Shown: positions 36,309-44,805 of the stretch, piece after piece
Position numbering within the stretch: the stretch's first letter is position 1
How the letters are laid out: each line of letters starts with the position of its first letter
DNA from: CALODL01 sp942492115
GTDB taxonomy: Bacteria > Planctomycetota > Phycisphaerae > UBA1845 > CAIVHJ01
NCBI GenBank assembly: GCA_942492115.1
Contig: CALODL010000010.1
Span: forward strand, 124,001 to 188,000
Direction of reading: 5' to 3'
Length of the DNA stretch: 64,000 nt
The notes under the pieces: model-generated
The model's input: the letters and a program-made list of their open reading frames with translations, nothing else
Databases searched by the model: none
Told to the model about the DNA's origin: nothing
Made by a program: the position numbers and the translations under genes

Positions 36309-38630
36309 ATGCACCGTCTCACTGCCCTGTGCGCCACCGTTCTGTTGCCATGCGCTAGCGCTGTGGCGGGTGAGGGCCCGGCCGACATCGGCCAGTGGCA
36401 GGCGCCCCAGGACTGGGATGTCATCGCGATTCACGCCGCCCTGCTGCCGACCGGCGAGGTCCTGCAGTATTCGTATCCATGGGACACGCCTGACTCGCGT
36501 GCTCGAACGTGGAACCCGCAGACCGGGCAATTCACCGAAGTCAACTGGTCCCTCAATCTGTTCTGCAGCGGGCTGACATTCCTGGCCGATGGGCGGTTGC
36601 TCGTCACCGGCGGCAATGACAACCCGGCGAGCTGCCCGGCGGGGCATGATTTTCGTGGCCACATGACGACAAGCATCTTTGACCCGTTTACCAACCAATG
36701 GACGTTCGACGACACGATGTCGACTGGACGGTGGTACCCCTCCAACGTGATGCTCGGCGATGGCCGGGTGATGATTTTTTCGGGTTTGAGCGAAGACTGC
36801 GTAGAAACCCCGATCGTCGAAATGTTCACGCCCGGCATCGGCGTCGAGGTCATCGCGAATGCAGAGCGGTTCACCAACCTGTTCCCCCGAATGCACCTGC
36901 TCAGTAGCGGCCGCATCGCACACGTCGGCGAGAACAACTGCACCTACACCTACGACCCGCTGACCGAGCAATGGACGTTCATCGACTGTAACAACTATGG
37001 TTGGCGCGGCCAGGGCACCAGCGTTTTGATGCCCGGCGAGATCGACGTGGTCATGATCATGGGCGGGCACGACGCGGTTGGTGGCACCCAGACCTGTGAG
37101 ATCATCGACTTCAAGGACGCTGTCCCGCAGTGGAGTTTTGCTGCAAATATGAACTTCGGCCGAGCCCATGCCAATGCAGTCACACTGCCGAACAAGAAGG
37201 TCATTATCATCGGTGGCGGGGGGAGCGATTTGTACGGTGACCCGCAGACCACGCCGGAACTTTATGACCCGGTGCTCGACGAATGGAAAGTGCTGCCCCC
37301 ACAGGTTCATGGCCGCATGTATCACTCCACTGCCGTGTTGCTACCGGATGGCCGAGTGTTATCCGCCGGTCAGGACAACGGGCCGAGTGCGTGGCAAGCC
37401 GAGATTTATGAACCCCCATATCTCTTTCAGGGACCTCGGCCGACACTGTCATGGGCTCCGAACAGCCTGACCTACGGCGTTCCGTTCGATATCACCACTC
37501 CGAATGCCGAGAGCATCGATTCAGTAGTGCTCATCGCATTGTCGGCGGTGACCCATTCAGTCAACATGAACCAGCGACTCGTCGAGCTCGATTTCGTACA
37601 GACCAACAGCTCGACGCTGCTGGTGACCGCCCCGGCACACGGAAACCTCGCCCCGCCGGGTTTCTACATGTTGTTCATCCTCGACGACAGCGGAGTCCCG
37701 GCCATCGCTCCGATCGTTCAACTCGTGCACGCGCCGGTGTGTTCAACTGTTGCCGACTGTGCCGATCTCGATCACGATGGTATTCGCGACGACAACTGCG
37801 TGTGGTATGAGTGCATCGATGGCGCCTGCAGCGGGACGAGCACGGTGTTTGCGGACATGGGCGGACAGTTCGGAGCCTGCGCCATCGACGGAACCACAGA
37901 CGGAAATGACCGCTTCCACGCCCTCAACTGCTTCGCCAATCAAGACCCCGGAGGTGGCGAGTACACCTGCGAACCCAACGCCCCCGATGCCCTCAACGTT
38001 GACGCGGGTGGACCATTCGGCTCATGTGCTTCGGACGGTGTGTGTGACGGGAACGACGCTTTTCACGCCAGCACGATGTTCGAATTCACGAACATGTGCG
38101 CCGATTCATGCGCGGGCGGCCCCGCCCCAACGATCACGCCCACCGTCGTCGGGCAGGCGACGATCACCCTCGACGCCGACCGGCGGCGCATCCGACCCGG
38201 CGACACGGTTGCAGTGACGGTCCGCCTGCGGACACCGGTCAACGATCTGCGTGGCTACCAACTGCATGTCACCACCGCCGGTGGCCGCAGCGGGACGCTC
38301 GATCTCGTAGACATCAGCGTAGAAGACGCGGGCCTGTTCAGTCAGCGCCACGATCCCATGGACTATTGGTCCGCATTCAACGTTGCGACCGGGCAAATGA
38401 TCGTCGGCCTCAGCGGCAGTTCATCCAGGGTGGAGCCGGGCGCCATGGCGACGTACACGTTCACGGCATCGAAGGACGCTGTCGGCCCCTTCGCTGTCGA
38501 ACTGCGTCACCAGGCCCCTCACGCCGGCGACCGCACGTTCATGTTCATGACCGCACCGCATGATAAGATCGAGCTGAGCACCCAACCGATCACTATTCAT
38601 GTCGAAGGACAGCGCGGAAGAGCACGGTGA
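36309..38630 (+). CDS. Copper radical oxidase (galactose/glyoxal oxidase family) with dockerin- and cohesin-like module
   Basis: A 773-residue protein. GGAGGAG lies six bases before the ATG; the signal peptide ends near AVAG. Residues 25-390 form a kelch propeller and 390-475 the DUF1929 galactose-oxidase C-terminal domain. Active-site residues are all recognisable: Cys86 (FCSGLTFLADGRLLVTGG), Tyr143 (GRWYPSNVML), Tyr338-His339 (GRMYHSTAVLLPDGRV) and His416 (VTHSVNMNQR). They correspond to Cys228, Tyr272, Tyr495, His496 and His581 of fungal galactose oxidase, so a Cys-Tyr radical copper site is expected. Residues 490-615 carry FADMGGQFGACAIDG and the motifs DGTTDGNDRFHALNCF and DGVCDGNDAFHASTMF. 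A cohesin-like sandwich fills 616-770. It is a secreted alcohol or aldehyde oxidase producing hydrogen peroxide; the substrate is not predictable. Confidence 0.9.
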   Translation: MHRLTALCATVLLPCASAVAGEGPADIGQWQAPQDWDVIAIHAALLPTGEVLQYSYPWDTPDSRARTWNPQTGQFTEVNWSLNLFCSGLTFLADGRLLVTGGNDNPASCPAGHDFRGHMTTSIFDPFTNQWTFDDTMSTGRWYPSNVMLGDGRVMIFSGLSEDCVETPIVEMFTPGIGVEVIANAERFTNLFPRMHLLSSGRIAHVGENNCTYTYDPLTEQWTFIDCNNYGWRGQGTSVLMPGEIDVVMIMGGHDAVGGTQTCEIIDFKDAVPQWSFAANMNFGRAHANAVTLPNKKVIIIGGGGSDLYGDPQTTPELYDPVLDEWKVLPPQVHGRMYHSTAVLLPDGRVLSAGQDNGPSAWQAEIYEPPYLFQGPRPTLSWAPNSLTYGVPFDITTPNAESIDSVVLIALSAVTHSVNMNQRLVELDFVQTNSSTLLVTAPAHGNLAPPGFYMLFILDDSGVPAIAPIVQLVHAPVCSTVADCADLDHDGIRDDNCVWYECIDGACSGTSTVFADMGGQFGACAIDGTTDGNDRFHALNCFANQDPGGGEYTCEPNAPDALNVDAGGPFGSCASDGVCDGNDAFHASTMFEFTNMCADSCAGGPAPTITPTVVGQATITLDADRRRIRPGDTVAVTVRLRTPVNDLRGYQLHVTTAGGRSGTLDLVDISVEDAGLFSQRHDPMDYWSAFNVATGQMIVGLSGSSSRVEPGAMATYTFTASKDAVGPFAVELRHQAPHAGDRTFMFMTAPHDKIELSTQPITIHVEGQRGRAR

Positions 38631-38703
38631 CAACCAGTTGTCGAGGCGCACACGATCCGCCGAGGACATGGACCGGGTTGCCCATCCGCATGACGGGAGC
38701 ACA

Positions 38704-39051
38704 ATGGAATTTTACCGCCACGACAACGTCAGCGACGTACTCATCATCGAAGCTGACAGCAGCCTGAATACCCAGGAGTCAGGCCAGTTCGTCATTGAGA
38801 TCGAGCGTCTCATCGATACGACAGTACACCGGATCATCATCGATTGCACACGACTGGAGTACATCTCGAGTTATGGCATGAGCCTGTTGCTCCGCCTGTA
38901 TCAGCGCATGAACACCCTCGACGGCAACGTCACACTTTGTGCTGTTACGGGAATCGTGCCGAAAGTCCTACAGGCGTGCAAACTGGATCACTTGTTCGAG
39001 GTCTATTCCGACGTGAACACCGCGCTGGCCGCACACCACGCGACACCATAG
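38704..39051 (+). CDS. STAS-domain protein (anti-anti-sigma type)
   Basis: A 115-residue protein. ATG at 38704 (MEFYRHDNVSDVLII) has GGGAG five bases upstream. The open frame begins earlier, at 38599, inside the oxidase gene, but the domain starts here. The STAS core is IIIDCTRLEYISSYGMSLLL, with the conserved Ser pair at the expected phospho-site, then VTLCAVTGIVPKVLQACKLD and FEVYSDVNTAL. It resembles the pilT-linked STAS protein only in domain type. It is probably a regulator that binds an anti-sigma factor or a SpoIIE-like phosphatase pathway; no such partner gene is adjacent. Confidence 0.88.
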   Translation: MEFYRHDNVSDVLIIEADSSLNTQESGQFVIEIERLIDTTVHRIIIDCTRLEYISSYGMSLLLRLYQRMNTLDGNVTLCAVTGIVPKVLQACKLDHLFEVYSDVNTALAAHHATP

Positions 39052-39071
39052 AGGAGCCCCAGGCTGGAGGC

Positions 39072-40433
39072 TTACTCAACGACACGTGCGGGATCTCCTG
39101 CCGCCATGTCCGCGTTGACCTCAGTAACGATGCGCATGCCACCATAAACGCCACCAAGGATCTCGACGGTATCGCCGCTCCGTGTACCAACCTGAACAGT
39201 GTTGGCCACAAGCTGCTCCTCGATCACCGTGAACACCGTGCCCGTACTGCTTCCTGACGTGAGCTGGACAGCGGTCTTCGGTAACCAGAATGCCTCTTTC
39301 GTGTCGGTGCGCGATTCGGTGGGCTGACTCAGAAACTCGACCTTTGCAGAACCATCCACACGCAAAGCGCGATCGGGATTGAAGATGCGGACTTTGACCT
39401 GAACCGTGGCTTTGGCGTAGTCGCCAACGGGATCGATCCACATGACGGCGCCCTCGTACTGCCGATCCCGGCCGGCATCCGGTGTAATACGGGTGGGTTG
39501 GTCCGCGGTCAGTCGATAGACGTCGCGCTCCGAGACATCAACCTCGACGCGCAGCAAGGTCATGTCCGCAATCGAGACCAACTGCGCGTTGGCGTTGGCT
39601 CCGCGCCCTCCTTCGAATGCCAGGAAGTCGCCGACCTGTGCGTTGCGTTCAAGAATGACTCCGGAAATGGGGGCGCGAATCGCACAATCATCCAGGCGTT
39701 TCTGGAACACGCGCAACGTTGCCTCGGCGCCCTCGAGTTCCGCTTCACTCGAAGAGATCGCCGATTCCAGCGCTCTCATCGACGCCTCGGCGACCGCCAG
39801 GCTCGCGCTCGCTGCGTCAAAACGGCTGCGCGCGTTGCGGAACTCGAATTCGCTTGCCTGGCCCTGATCGATGAGCCGCAATAACCGCTCGTAGTTTCGT
39901 TGCTCGAAGTCGAGGTTTGCCCGGGCCTCGACGATGGCGGCCTTGGCCCGTTCGAACTCGGCCCGTGTTCGTGCAATGACATGACGCCGACGAGCGACCT
40001 CGGCCTGGGCTTCATCGCGCTGGGCAAGATAGGTGATGTCCTCGACCCGTGCGAGCACGTCGCCAACCTCGACCACATCGCCCTGTTCCACATTCAGTTC
40101 GACAATCTGGCCAGACACCTTTGTTGCGACGTTGACGCGGCGATCGCTAACGATGCGGCCGCTGGCGACGAGCTGAATCCGTTGACTGTCGCCTGGCCGG
40201 GGTGCGCTGATGGTCGTGAGTTTGACCTCAACAGGCTGGGTGGTCAGGACTGCGAGAATTCGCGCACCGGTCGTCTGGTAGTACCATACTCCTGCGGCGC
40301 CGCCCATTGTGGTGACGACGGCAATGATGGCTGCCAGCGGCACCCAGCTCCGCCCCGTGGTACTCGGACGATTGTCCCGCTCGATGGTCAGGCCCTTGAG
40401 GCCATCGACACGCTGTTGAAGGGTTTCTTTCAT
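39072..40433 (-). CDS. Periplasmic adaptor protein of a tripartite exporter (MacA/HlyD-like)
   Basis: A 453-residue protein with one N-terminal membrane span (WVPLAAIIAVVTTMGGAAG). A biotinyl-lipoyl-like half (GRIVSDRRVNVATKVSGQIV, VEQGDVVEVGDVLARVED) is followed by a long coiled-coil hairpin (about residues 155-260, rich in Glu/Arg/Ala), the second lipoyl half (AIRAPISGVILERNAQVGDF), a beta-barrel and a membrane-proximal domain (VGTRSGDTVEILGGVYGGMR). It bridges the inner-membrane ABC permeases to an outer membrane channel. It is the last gene of the ATPase - permease - permease - adaptor operon. No channel gene lies in the operon; the one at 54201 may serve. Confidence 0.92.
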   Translation of the reverse strand: MKETLQQRVDGLKGLTIERDNRPSTTGRSWVPLAAIIAVVTTMGGAAGVWYYQTTGARILAVLTTQPVEVKLTTISAPRPGDSQRIQLVASGRIVSDRRVNVATKVSGQIVELNVEQGDVVEVGDVLARVEDITYLAQRDEAQAEVARRRHVIARTRAEFERAKAAIVEARANLDFEQRNYERLLRLIDQGQASEFEFRNARSRFDAASASLAVAEASMRALESAISSSEAELEGAEATLRVFQKRLDDCAIRAPISGVILERNAQVGDFLAFEGGRGANANAQLVSIADMTLLRVEVDVSERDVYRLTADQPTRITPDAGRDRQYEGAVMWIDPVGDYAKATVQVKVRIFNPDRALRVDGSAKVEFLSQPTESRTDTKEAFWLPKTAVQLTSGSSTGTVFTVIEEQLVANTVQVGTRSGDTVEILGGVYGGMRIVTEVNADMAAGDPARVVE

Positions 40434-40495
40434 CTATGGTCTCGATCCGGCTCCATCATAGCAGGATCGGCTGATGGGCTCGCACTCGAAACGCC

Positions 40496-41668
40496 TCAGG
40501 ATTCGCGGAGGGCGCGGGTCACCGGCAACCGGGCTGCCCGCCATGCGGGCATGATCGAGCCGGCCAGGCCAATGACGAGGGCAACGGCCAGCGAAACACC
40601 GATGATCTTGGCATCGATCTTCAGCGTGTATGTCACGGTCGTAAAGGTCGTCGGCAGGATGCTCCGTTGCATGCCGTCGCACAAGTAACTCAACCCGCAG
40701 CCGATCACGCCACCGAGCATCGCGATGATGAGCCCCTCGATGACGAATGATGTCAGAACGCTGGAACTGGCGAAGCCGACAGCCTTGAGCATGCCGATCT
40801 CACGCGTGCGTCCTGCAACCGCACTGTACATGGTGTTGGCCACCGCGAAGGCTGCTGCGGTACCCATGATCACAATCATGACAATACTCAGGATCTCGGT
40901 CACGCGTTGATTCGTCCCCAGATTCTCGAAGTAGTCCTTCTCGGTCATGGCTTCGAGTTCGACCACCGGTCCAGTGATGTAGTCAACCGCTTCGAGGCCG
41001 GCCTGCTCCGAACCAACAAGCAGACGCGCCGAGGAATAACCATCGCGGGCGTACACGTCGCGCATCGTCTCGACATAGCCCCACACTTCGCTTTCGGCAG
41101 CGCTGCCGGCAGCGGAGAAGATACCAACGATCTTGAACAGTCGCTTGCCGCGTGTGCCGGCCTCGATCATGTCGCCGATGCCGTATTGATAGTAAGTCTT
41201 ATGCGCCGAGATGCCGACGATGACCTCTTCAGTACCCGGCTCGAACACCCGTCCCTCGACGATCTTCACACGACCGTGACGAACCCGGTTGGCCAGGTCG
41301 AAATCAACGCCGCGAACAGACGTATTCGACGTCACCTCTGAATCGGCCGTAACACGAGCGCTGCTGATGGCCACCGTCTCGGGGCTGATGATCGCCGCAT
41401 CCCCTTCCCGGATGACACCCGGAACGAGCTCGAGCTTGTTGACCATCTCGCGTCCGAAACCGGATACCGTTTCGCTGGCGGACGCGCGATTGAGCACGAT
41501 GATTGTATTGGGATCGCCAGTCCCGGCCATGGTTTGGAGAGCGCTGTCGGTCACCGCCTGAAGGTAGGAGAACGTGGCAATGATCAATGCAACCAATGCG
41601 ATCGAAGTGAAGGTACTTGTCGGCCGGGCAAGCAAACTGAGCACGTTGTAACGAAACGGCAAAGCCAT
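40496..41668 (-). CDS. ABC transporter permease, FtsX family
   Basis: A 390-residue protein starting five bases after the previous permease stop. It has one N-terminal span (TSIALVALIIATFSYLQAV), a periplasmic MacB-PCD domain (about residues 45-255), then the FtsX domain with three spans (VTEILSIVMIVIMGTAAAFA, GRTREIGMLKAVGFASSSVL, IIGVSLAVALVIGLAGSIMP). It ends in the typical PAWRAARLPVTRALRES coupling segment. It likely heterodimerises with the upstream permease. Confidence 0.92.
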   Translation of the reverse strand: MALPFRYNVLSLLARPTSTFTSIALVALIIATFSYLQAVTDSALQTMAGTGDPNTIIVLNRASASETVSGFGREMVNKLELVPGVIREGDAAIISPETVAISSARVTADSEVTSNTSVRGVDFDLANRVRHGRVKIVEGRVFEPGTEEVIVGISAHKTYYQYGIGDMIEAGTRGKRLFKIVGIFSAAGSAAESEVWGYVETMRDVYARDGYSSARLLVGSEQAGLEAVDYITGPVVELEAMTEKDYFENLGTNQRVTEILSIVMIVIMGTAAAFAVANTMYSAVAGRTREIGMLKAVGFASSSVLTSFVIEGLIIAMLGGVIGCGLSYLCDGMQRSILPTTFTTVTYTLKIDAKIIGVSLAVALVIGLAGSIMPAWRAARLPVTRALRES

Positions 41669-41673
41669 TGAAC

Positions 41674-42831
41674 TTACACGACCTTTCTTAGAGCAGTTGC
41701 CACTTGCAGACGCCCGGCCATCATGGCCGGTATGATCGAAGCCAGGAACCCGCAGGCCACGGCGACGCCGAACGCGGTGTACAGAGTGGCCGGCTGCATG
41801 CTCACCGAAATATTGAAACCAGCGAGAAGATCACCGAGCGCAGCGACGATCACTGCCGCTGTCCCCACCGCCAGTCCGCCACCAATGAGGCCGAGCAGCA
41901 ACCCCTCGCCGAGAACCAGACGAATGATCGTACCTGGCTGGAATCCCAATGCGCGGAGCACGGCGATCTCACGGATCCGTTCACGAAAGGCCATACTCAT
42001 CGTGTTGAACGCCACCGCCAAGGCAACGAGTACGACGAGTTTGCCGATCATGCCCATCATGCCGACCCAGTCTCCACCGCTTTGCAAAAACGTTGCGATG
42101 AACGTCGACTCCATCTCAGCCTGGGTTTCATGCTCGCTGTTGGCGAAATGATCGTCGATGGCCGTCAGCGCCCACTCGCGCCCCTGCGGCGACTTGCACT
42201 TGATCCAGAAGTTGTTCACGCCGCGCGACTTGTCGGCCTTGGCTTTCCATACCTCGTCGTAGTAGTCGAGGCGAATATACATTCGCGGACCGGGTATATC
42301 GTCAAGAATCGCCGCGATGACAAAATCGACATCAGGAAAGGGCGAGATACCAGCCTGCAAGGTGACCTGATCGCCGATCTTCTTATCCAGCTGCTTGGCC
42401 AGGGCCTGGCTGATGACCGCCGCCCGACGCTCTTTCTGGAACGCCTCGATATCCTCGGGGGTCATGTTGAATTCGGGGTACACGATGTGGAATGTGTCGT
42501 GATCAACACCCATGCTGAAAAAGGAATTCTGCGTGTCCTTGAGCTTGCCTCCGAACCAGCTGGTGCGACACACGGCCTCGATGTATCCGTCGGGAGCGAT
42601 GGATTCGATATCGGTACGCAGCCGCTGCGGCAGAGACTGCGTAAAGGTCAACTTGCCATGGACGGCCACGCGCATCTTCTTGTCCATATCCTTGAACAAC
42701 TGGTCGGTGGCGTCAACGAACATCTGAGCTGCGGTATAGACAAACAGCGGCAGAGCCACGGCAAGGATGGTCAGTGATGTACGCAGTTTGTTTCGCGTTA
42801 GATTCTTGATCAGCAGGGTCGATGAGGTCAT
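41674..42831 (-). CDS. ABC transporter permease, FtsX family
   Basis: A 385-residue protein whose ATG is eight bases after the ATPase stop. It has a MacB-like layout: N-terminal span (LTILAVALPLFVYTAAQMF), a periplasmic domain to about residue 255, then FtsX spans with MAFRERIREIAVLRALGFQP and the C-terminal IPAMMAGRLQVATALRKVV. It is paralogous to the following permease, so the transporter probably has a heterodimeric membrane part. Confidence 0.92.
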   Translation of the reverse strand: MTSSTLLIKNLTRNKLRTSLTILAVALPLFVYTAAQMFVDATDQLFKDMDKKMRVAVHGKLTFTQSLPQRLRTDIESIAPDGYIEAVCRTSWFGGKLKDTQNSFFSMGVDHDTFHIVYPEFNMTPEDIEAFQKERRAAVISQALAKQLDKKIGDQVTLQAGISPFPDVDFVIAAILDDIPGPRMYIRLDYYDEVWKAKADKSRGVNNFWIKCKSPQGREWALTAIDDHFANSEHETQAEMESTFIATFLQSGGDWVGMMGMIGKLVVLVALAVAFNTMSMAFRERIREIAVLRALGFQPGTIIRLVLGEGLLLGLIGGGLAVGTAAVIVAALGDLLAGFNISVSMQPATLYTAFGVAVACGFLASIIPAMMAGRLQVATALRKVV

Positions 42832-42839
42832 GGCTCTCT

Positions 42840-43544
42840 CTAGTACGAGACCAGGTTATCAGCAAATTTCTCGTCGGCCAGAAGTTGCCCCTTCTCCAGC
42901 CGAACCAGGCGTCCCGCGTGCGTCGCAGCTTTCTGGTCGTGCGTTACCATGACGATAGTCTTTCCCAGATCGGAACGCAGCTTCTCCAGGAGCACAAGGA
43001 CCTCGTGCGCACTCTCCGCATCGAGGTCGCCGGTCGGTTCATCGGCGAGGAGCAATTCGGGGTCGGTCACGATCGCACGCGCGATGGCCACGCGCTGCTC
43101 CTGGCCGCCCGACAATTGACTTGGCTTGTGGTCCGCTCGGTCCTCGAGGCCGACAACCGAGAGAGCCAACCTGACGCGTTCACGACGCTCCCTGGAGGCC
43201 ATCTTGAACAGCAACAACGGTAGTTCAATATTCTGGGCCGCGGTGAGTACTGGAAGCAGGTGGTACATTTGAAAAATGAAACCGACGTGGCGCGAGCGCC
43301 ATGTCGTCAACTGCTGATCGGTCATCGCGTGTAACTGTGTGTCACCAACGATCACCTCACCTGAAGTCGAACGATCCAGGCCACCGAGCAGATTCAGCAA
43401 CGTGGTCTTGCCCGAACCACTCGGTCCCATCAATGCGAGGAACTCACCAGACGCAATGGTTAGATCGAGCCCCTTGAGGACTTCGACTGCGATATTCTTC
43501 TTATGGTAGCTCTTGTGAACTTTGCGTACTTCGATATAGGCCAC
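42840..43544 (-). CDS. ABC transporter ATP-binding protein (MacB/LolD type)
   Basis: A 234-residue protein; the GTG start at 43544 has GGAG about ten bases upstream. Walker A is GPSGSGKTT, Q-loop IFQMYHLL, signature LSGGQEQRVAIARAIV, Walker B LLLADEPTGDLD and H-loop VTHDQKAA. It is the first gene of a four-gene exporter operon and paralogous to the PadR-linked ATPase at 34720. The 253 bp between it and gpmA (43545-43797) should hold the operon promoter; I see no distinct gene there. Confidence 0.95.
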   Translation of the reverse strand: MAYIEVRKVHKSYHKKNIAVEVLKGLDLTIASGEFLALMGPSGSGKTTLLNLLGGLDRSTSGEVIVGDTQLHAMTDQQLTTWRSRHVGFIFQMYHLLPVLTAAQNIELPLLLFKMASRERRERVRLALSVVGLEDRADHKPSQLSGGQEQRVAIARAIVTDPELLLADEPTGDLDAESAHEVLVLLEKLRSDLGKTIVMVTHDQKAATHAGRLVRLEKGQLLADEKFADNLVSY

Positions 43545-43797
43545 GGAACGGACACTCCCGTTAAGATGGTTGAATCTAGCTTAGTGTCTGAAAACCCCGC
43601 CAGCTTCGATCGGCTGCGACGCTTGCTTCCTGCGTTCTCAGCCCGAGACGGTCCTCAGCGAATTGACTGATACGCCTGTGGCCATTTCGGCACTGCGGCC
43701 TTGACCGCAAACGCCTCGCCCGATCTCGCCAAGCCGTAGTATTCAACAGAGCCTAGTGTAGAGAGCTTCTCAGCATCGGGCCACAAGGTCGCGGCGC

Positions 43798-44547
43798 TCA
43801 AGACCGGGCTTTGCCCTGATTGGCTACGGCTTCCATCGCGGCGGCGACTTTTTCCGGGTCGCCCAGATAGCGACGGTCGACTGCCTCCCCTGCCTCGTTG
43901 AGCCGATAGACGAGAGGCATGCCTGTCGGGATGTTGAGTTCGGTAATGTCCGCGTCAGAGATTCCATCGAGATGTTTGACCAACGCCCGCAGGCTGTTGC
44001 CATGTGCCACGACAACGACGCGACGGCCAGACATGATATCCGGCATGATGGTCCCGTTCCAATACGGCAACACACGCTCGACTGTGTCCTTCAAGCACTC
44101 TGACAGGGGCAGCTCACCCACCGGGACACCTGCGTAACGACGGTCGTTCGCCGGGCAATCCGGGCTGTCCGGCTGCAGGGGCGGAGGCGGCGTATCGTAG
44201 CTTCGACGCCAGATTTTGACCTGTTCTTCACCATGCTGAGCAGCGGTCTCCGCTTTGTTCAACCCCTGAAGTGCGCCGTAGTGTCGCTCGTTCAACTTCC
44301 ATTCACGGATGACGGGGATCCACAACAAGTCCATCTCATCGAGCGCCATCCACATGGTTCGAATGGCCCTCTTGAGGACCGATGTGTAGGCGACGTCGAA
44401 CGTCAAATCCGCGGCAGCCAGTTGTCGACCAGCCTCCACCGCCTCGTCGCGCCCCTGAACCGTCAGATCGACGTCGGTCCATCCGGTGAACTGATTGGAC
44501 TTGTTCCACTCACTTTGCCCATGTCGCAACAGCACTACTTCGTACAT
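43798..44547 (-). CDS. gpmA: 2,3-bisphosphoglycerate-dependent phosphoglycerate mutase
   Basis: A 249-residue protein, the usual length for this enzyme. GGAG lies eight bases before ATG 44547. The phosphohistidine motif is LLRHGQSEWNKSNQFTGWTD at the N-terminus; WKLNERHYGALQGLNKAE carries the catalytic Glu and Arg residues; VVVVAHGNSLRALVKHLDG holds the second His. It interconverts 3- and 2-phosphoglycerate in glycolysis in the cytoplasm. This is a housekeeping gene amid exported-protein genes, transcribed alone. The 258 bp upstream (44548-44805) contains only a weak 7-bp stem at 44764-44802. Confidence 0.97.
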   Translation of the reverse strand: MYEVVLLRHGQSEWNKSNQFTGWTDVDLTVQGRDEAVEAGRQLAAADLTFDVAYTSVLKRAIRTMWMALDEMDLLWIPVIREWKLNERHYGALQGLNKAETAAQHGEEQVKIWRRSYDTPPPPLQPDSPDCPANDRRYAGVPVGELPLSECLKDTVERVLPYWNGTIMPDIMSGRRVVVVAHGNSLRALVKHLDGISDADITELNIPTGMPLVYRLNEAGEAVDRRYLGDPEKVAAAMEAVANQGKARS

Positions 44548-44805
44548 TATCCAGGCTCCCAGCCAGGGTCCAAACCCCTCAGAAAACGGCTCCTGACCCC
44601 TTTTTCGGCCGCAAGCTTTTGGACAGGAACAGCTTCGTGGCCGAACAGACGCGTGGTACCTACGAGCGGGTCAGCAGCAGGATAGGTTACCCGTGTCTTG
44701 GCAGGGAATCTAGAACAGGGAGGCCGGACATGAGGGCACGGCGACCACCCCACTCTCATGGAAGCGGCCGCCGTGCACGGGCAGGTTCATGTGTCCGGCC
44801 GCCGG

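Noticed and set aside
35994..37325. Long N-terminal extension of the PadR frame
   Set aside because: It is antisense to the copper oxidase gene. The PadR domain begins right after the GTG at 35993, which has a good ribosome site.
44764..44802. GCGGCCG/CGGCCGC stem as a terminator after PKD paralog 1
   Set aside because: Only 7 bp with a 25-base loop and no T-run; likely chance in GC-rich DNA.
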